This document shows, in pieces, positions 63,681 to 64,000 of a stretch of 64,000 nucleotides of DNA (the first letter of the stretch is position 1; every line of letters starts with the position of its first letter). The notes under the pieces are model-generated. The model made no database searches. It saw only the letters and a program-made list of their open reading frames with translations, and was not told the origin of the DNA. The DNA is taken from assembly GCF_041902385.1 (NCBI RefSeq), contig NZ_CP169244.1, positions 1,860,001-1,924,000 of the forward strand, given 5' to 3'. Source of the stretch: Arcticibacter sp041902385 (lineage in GTDB: Bacteria; Bacteroidota; Bacteroidia; Sphingobacteriales; Sphingobacteriaceae). Position numbers and translations under genes: made by a program.

Positions 63681-64000
63681 ATGCAAGTTTCAGTTTTCGT
63701 CCCTCAGCGCGGAGTAATAGAAGCTATTACACCTGCATTCAGAACCTTTAACACGGCTAATGAATTCCTGACCGTGTTTGATAAAAAGCCGGTCTTTGAC
63801 GTAGAATATGTTGGCTTAAGCGAATACGTAAGCGCCAACAATGGCGAATACACCATCAAAACAAGCAGATTACTGAAAGACGTCACGCATACAGACCTGC
63901 TCATTATACCCGCGATTTTTGGCAGCACCGAGGCCGGAATTCAAGCGAATGCTGAAGCAATACCTTATTTCAAAAAGCTCCATCTAAAGGGAACGAGGCT
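63681..64000 (+). CDS. GlxA-type regulator, DJ-1/PfpI domain (partial)
   Basis: From ATG 63681 the frame is open to the window edge (106 codons): MQVSVFVPQRGVIEAITPAF, then VFDVEYVGLSEYV, DLLIIPAIFGSTE. This is the N-terminal DJ-1/PfpI domain of GlxA-family regulators, which usually continue into an AraC-type DNA-binding domain, here beyond the window. The preceding 63482-63680 holds no gene I can support. Confidence 0.75.
   Translation, partial: MQVSVFVPQRGVIEAITPAFRTFNTANEFLTVFDKKPVFDVEYVGLSEYVSANNGEYTIKTSRLLKDVTHTDLLIIPAIFGSTEAGIQANAEAIPYFKKLHLKGTR

Overview
The window looks like a chromosome segment of a Bacteroidota (Bacteroidetes) bacterium, probably Sphingobacteriaceae-like. This is inferred from TTG/ATG starts, TTTG/TANNTTTG promoter elements, a Bacteroides-type tyrosine recombinase with BtgA/BtgB-like mobilisation genes, ISAon1/IS66/IS21 families and a SusCD-less pectin glycosidase cluster. 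No species can be named.

Layout. (1) 1-24.4 kb is core chromosome: thrA(3' end)-thrB-thrC; a HAD phosphatase; a minus-strand methionine operon metH - four-helix-bundle protein - metF behind a SAM-I riboswitch; an S41 protease; the GTPases der and era; two tRNA-fMet and two tRNA-Glu genes separated by degraded insertion-sequence debris; then pectin/rhamnogalacturonan genes (GH2, GH105, GH28) with xthA among them. (2) 24.4-27.0 kb: the second tRNA-Glu is followed by a frameshifted integrase and truncated mobilisation genes, the entry to a genomic island. (3) 27.0-53.9 kb: an array of gene cassettes, all plus-strand, separated by about 135-200 bp imperfect palindromes that behave like integron attC sites. 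The payloads are a complete type I restriction-modification operon with a PrrC-like anticodon nuclease, MepB, a GNAT acetyltransferase (present twice as an identical-length 655 bp cassette), MgtC (twice, both disrupted), a NERD/helicase-like plus TPR/OB operon, DUF4180 + FGE-sulfatase, a VOC protein, a secreted HExxH protein and a methyltransferase. No integron integrase is visible. (4) 53.9-62.9 kb: a Russian-doll nest of insertion sequences (IS3 containing IS66 and IS21, the latter containing a second IS21) that can be unfolded to the base. (5) 62.9-64 kb: an ISAon1 remnant in an SRPBCC gene, then the start of a GlxA-type regulator.

The most interesting signal is the cassette array. In every complete cassette the first 8-9 bases (GTT...) are the reverse complement of the box that opens the palindrome at its own 3' end, not of its neighbour's. 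This is the footprint expected if cassettes circulate and insert at GTT, as in integrons, although the core differs from the classical GTTRRRY. A second hairpin family, with conserved GCACATTTG / CAAAAGAGC arms, brackets the two multigene defence-like operons.

Several genes are broken by single-base indels in homopolymers (thrA, S41 protease, integrase, NERD gene twice, TPR gene). They are best treated as probable sequencing errors until checked.
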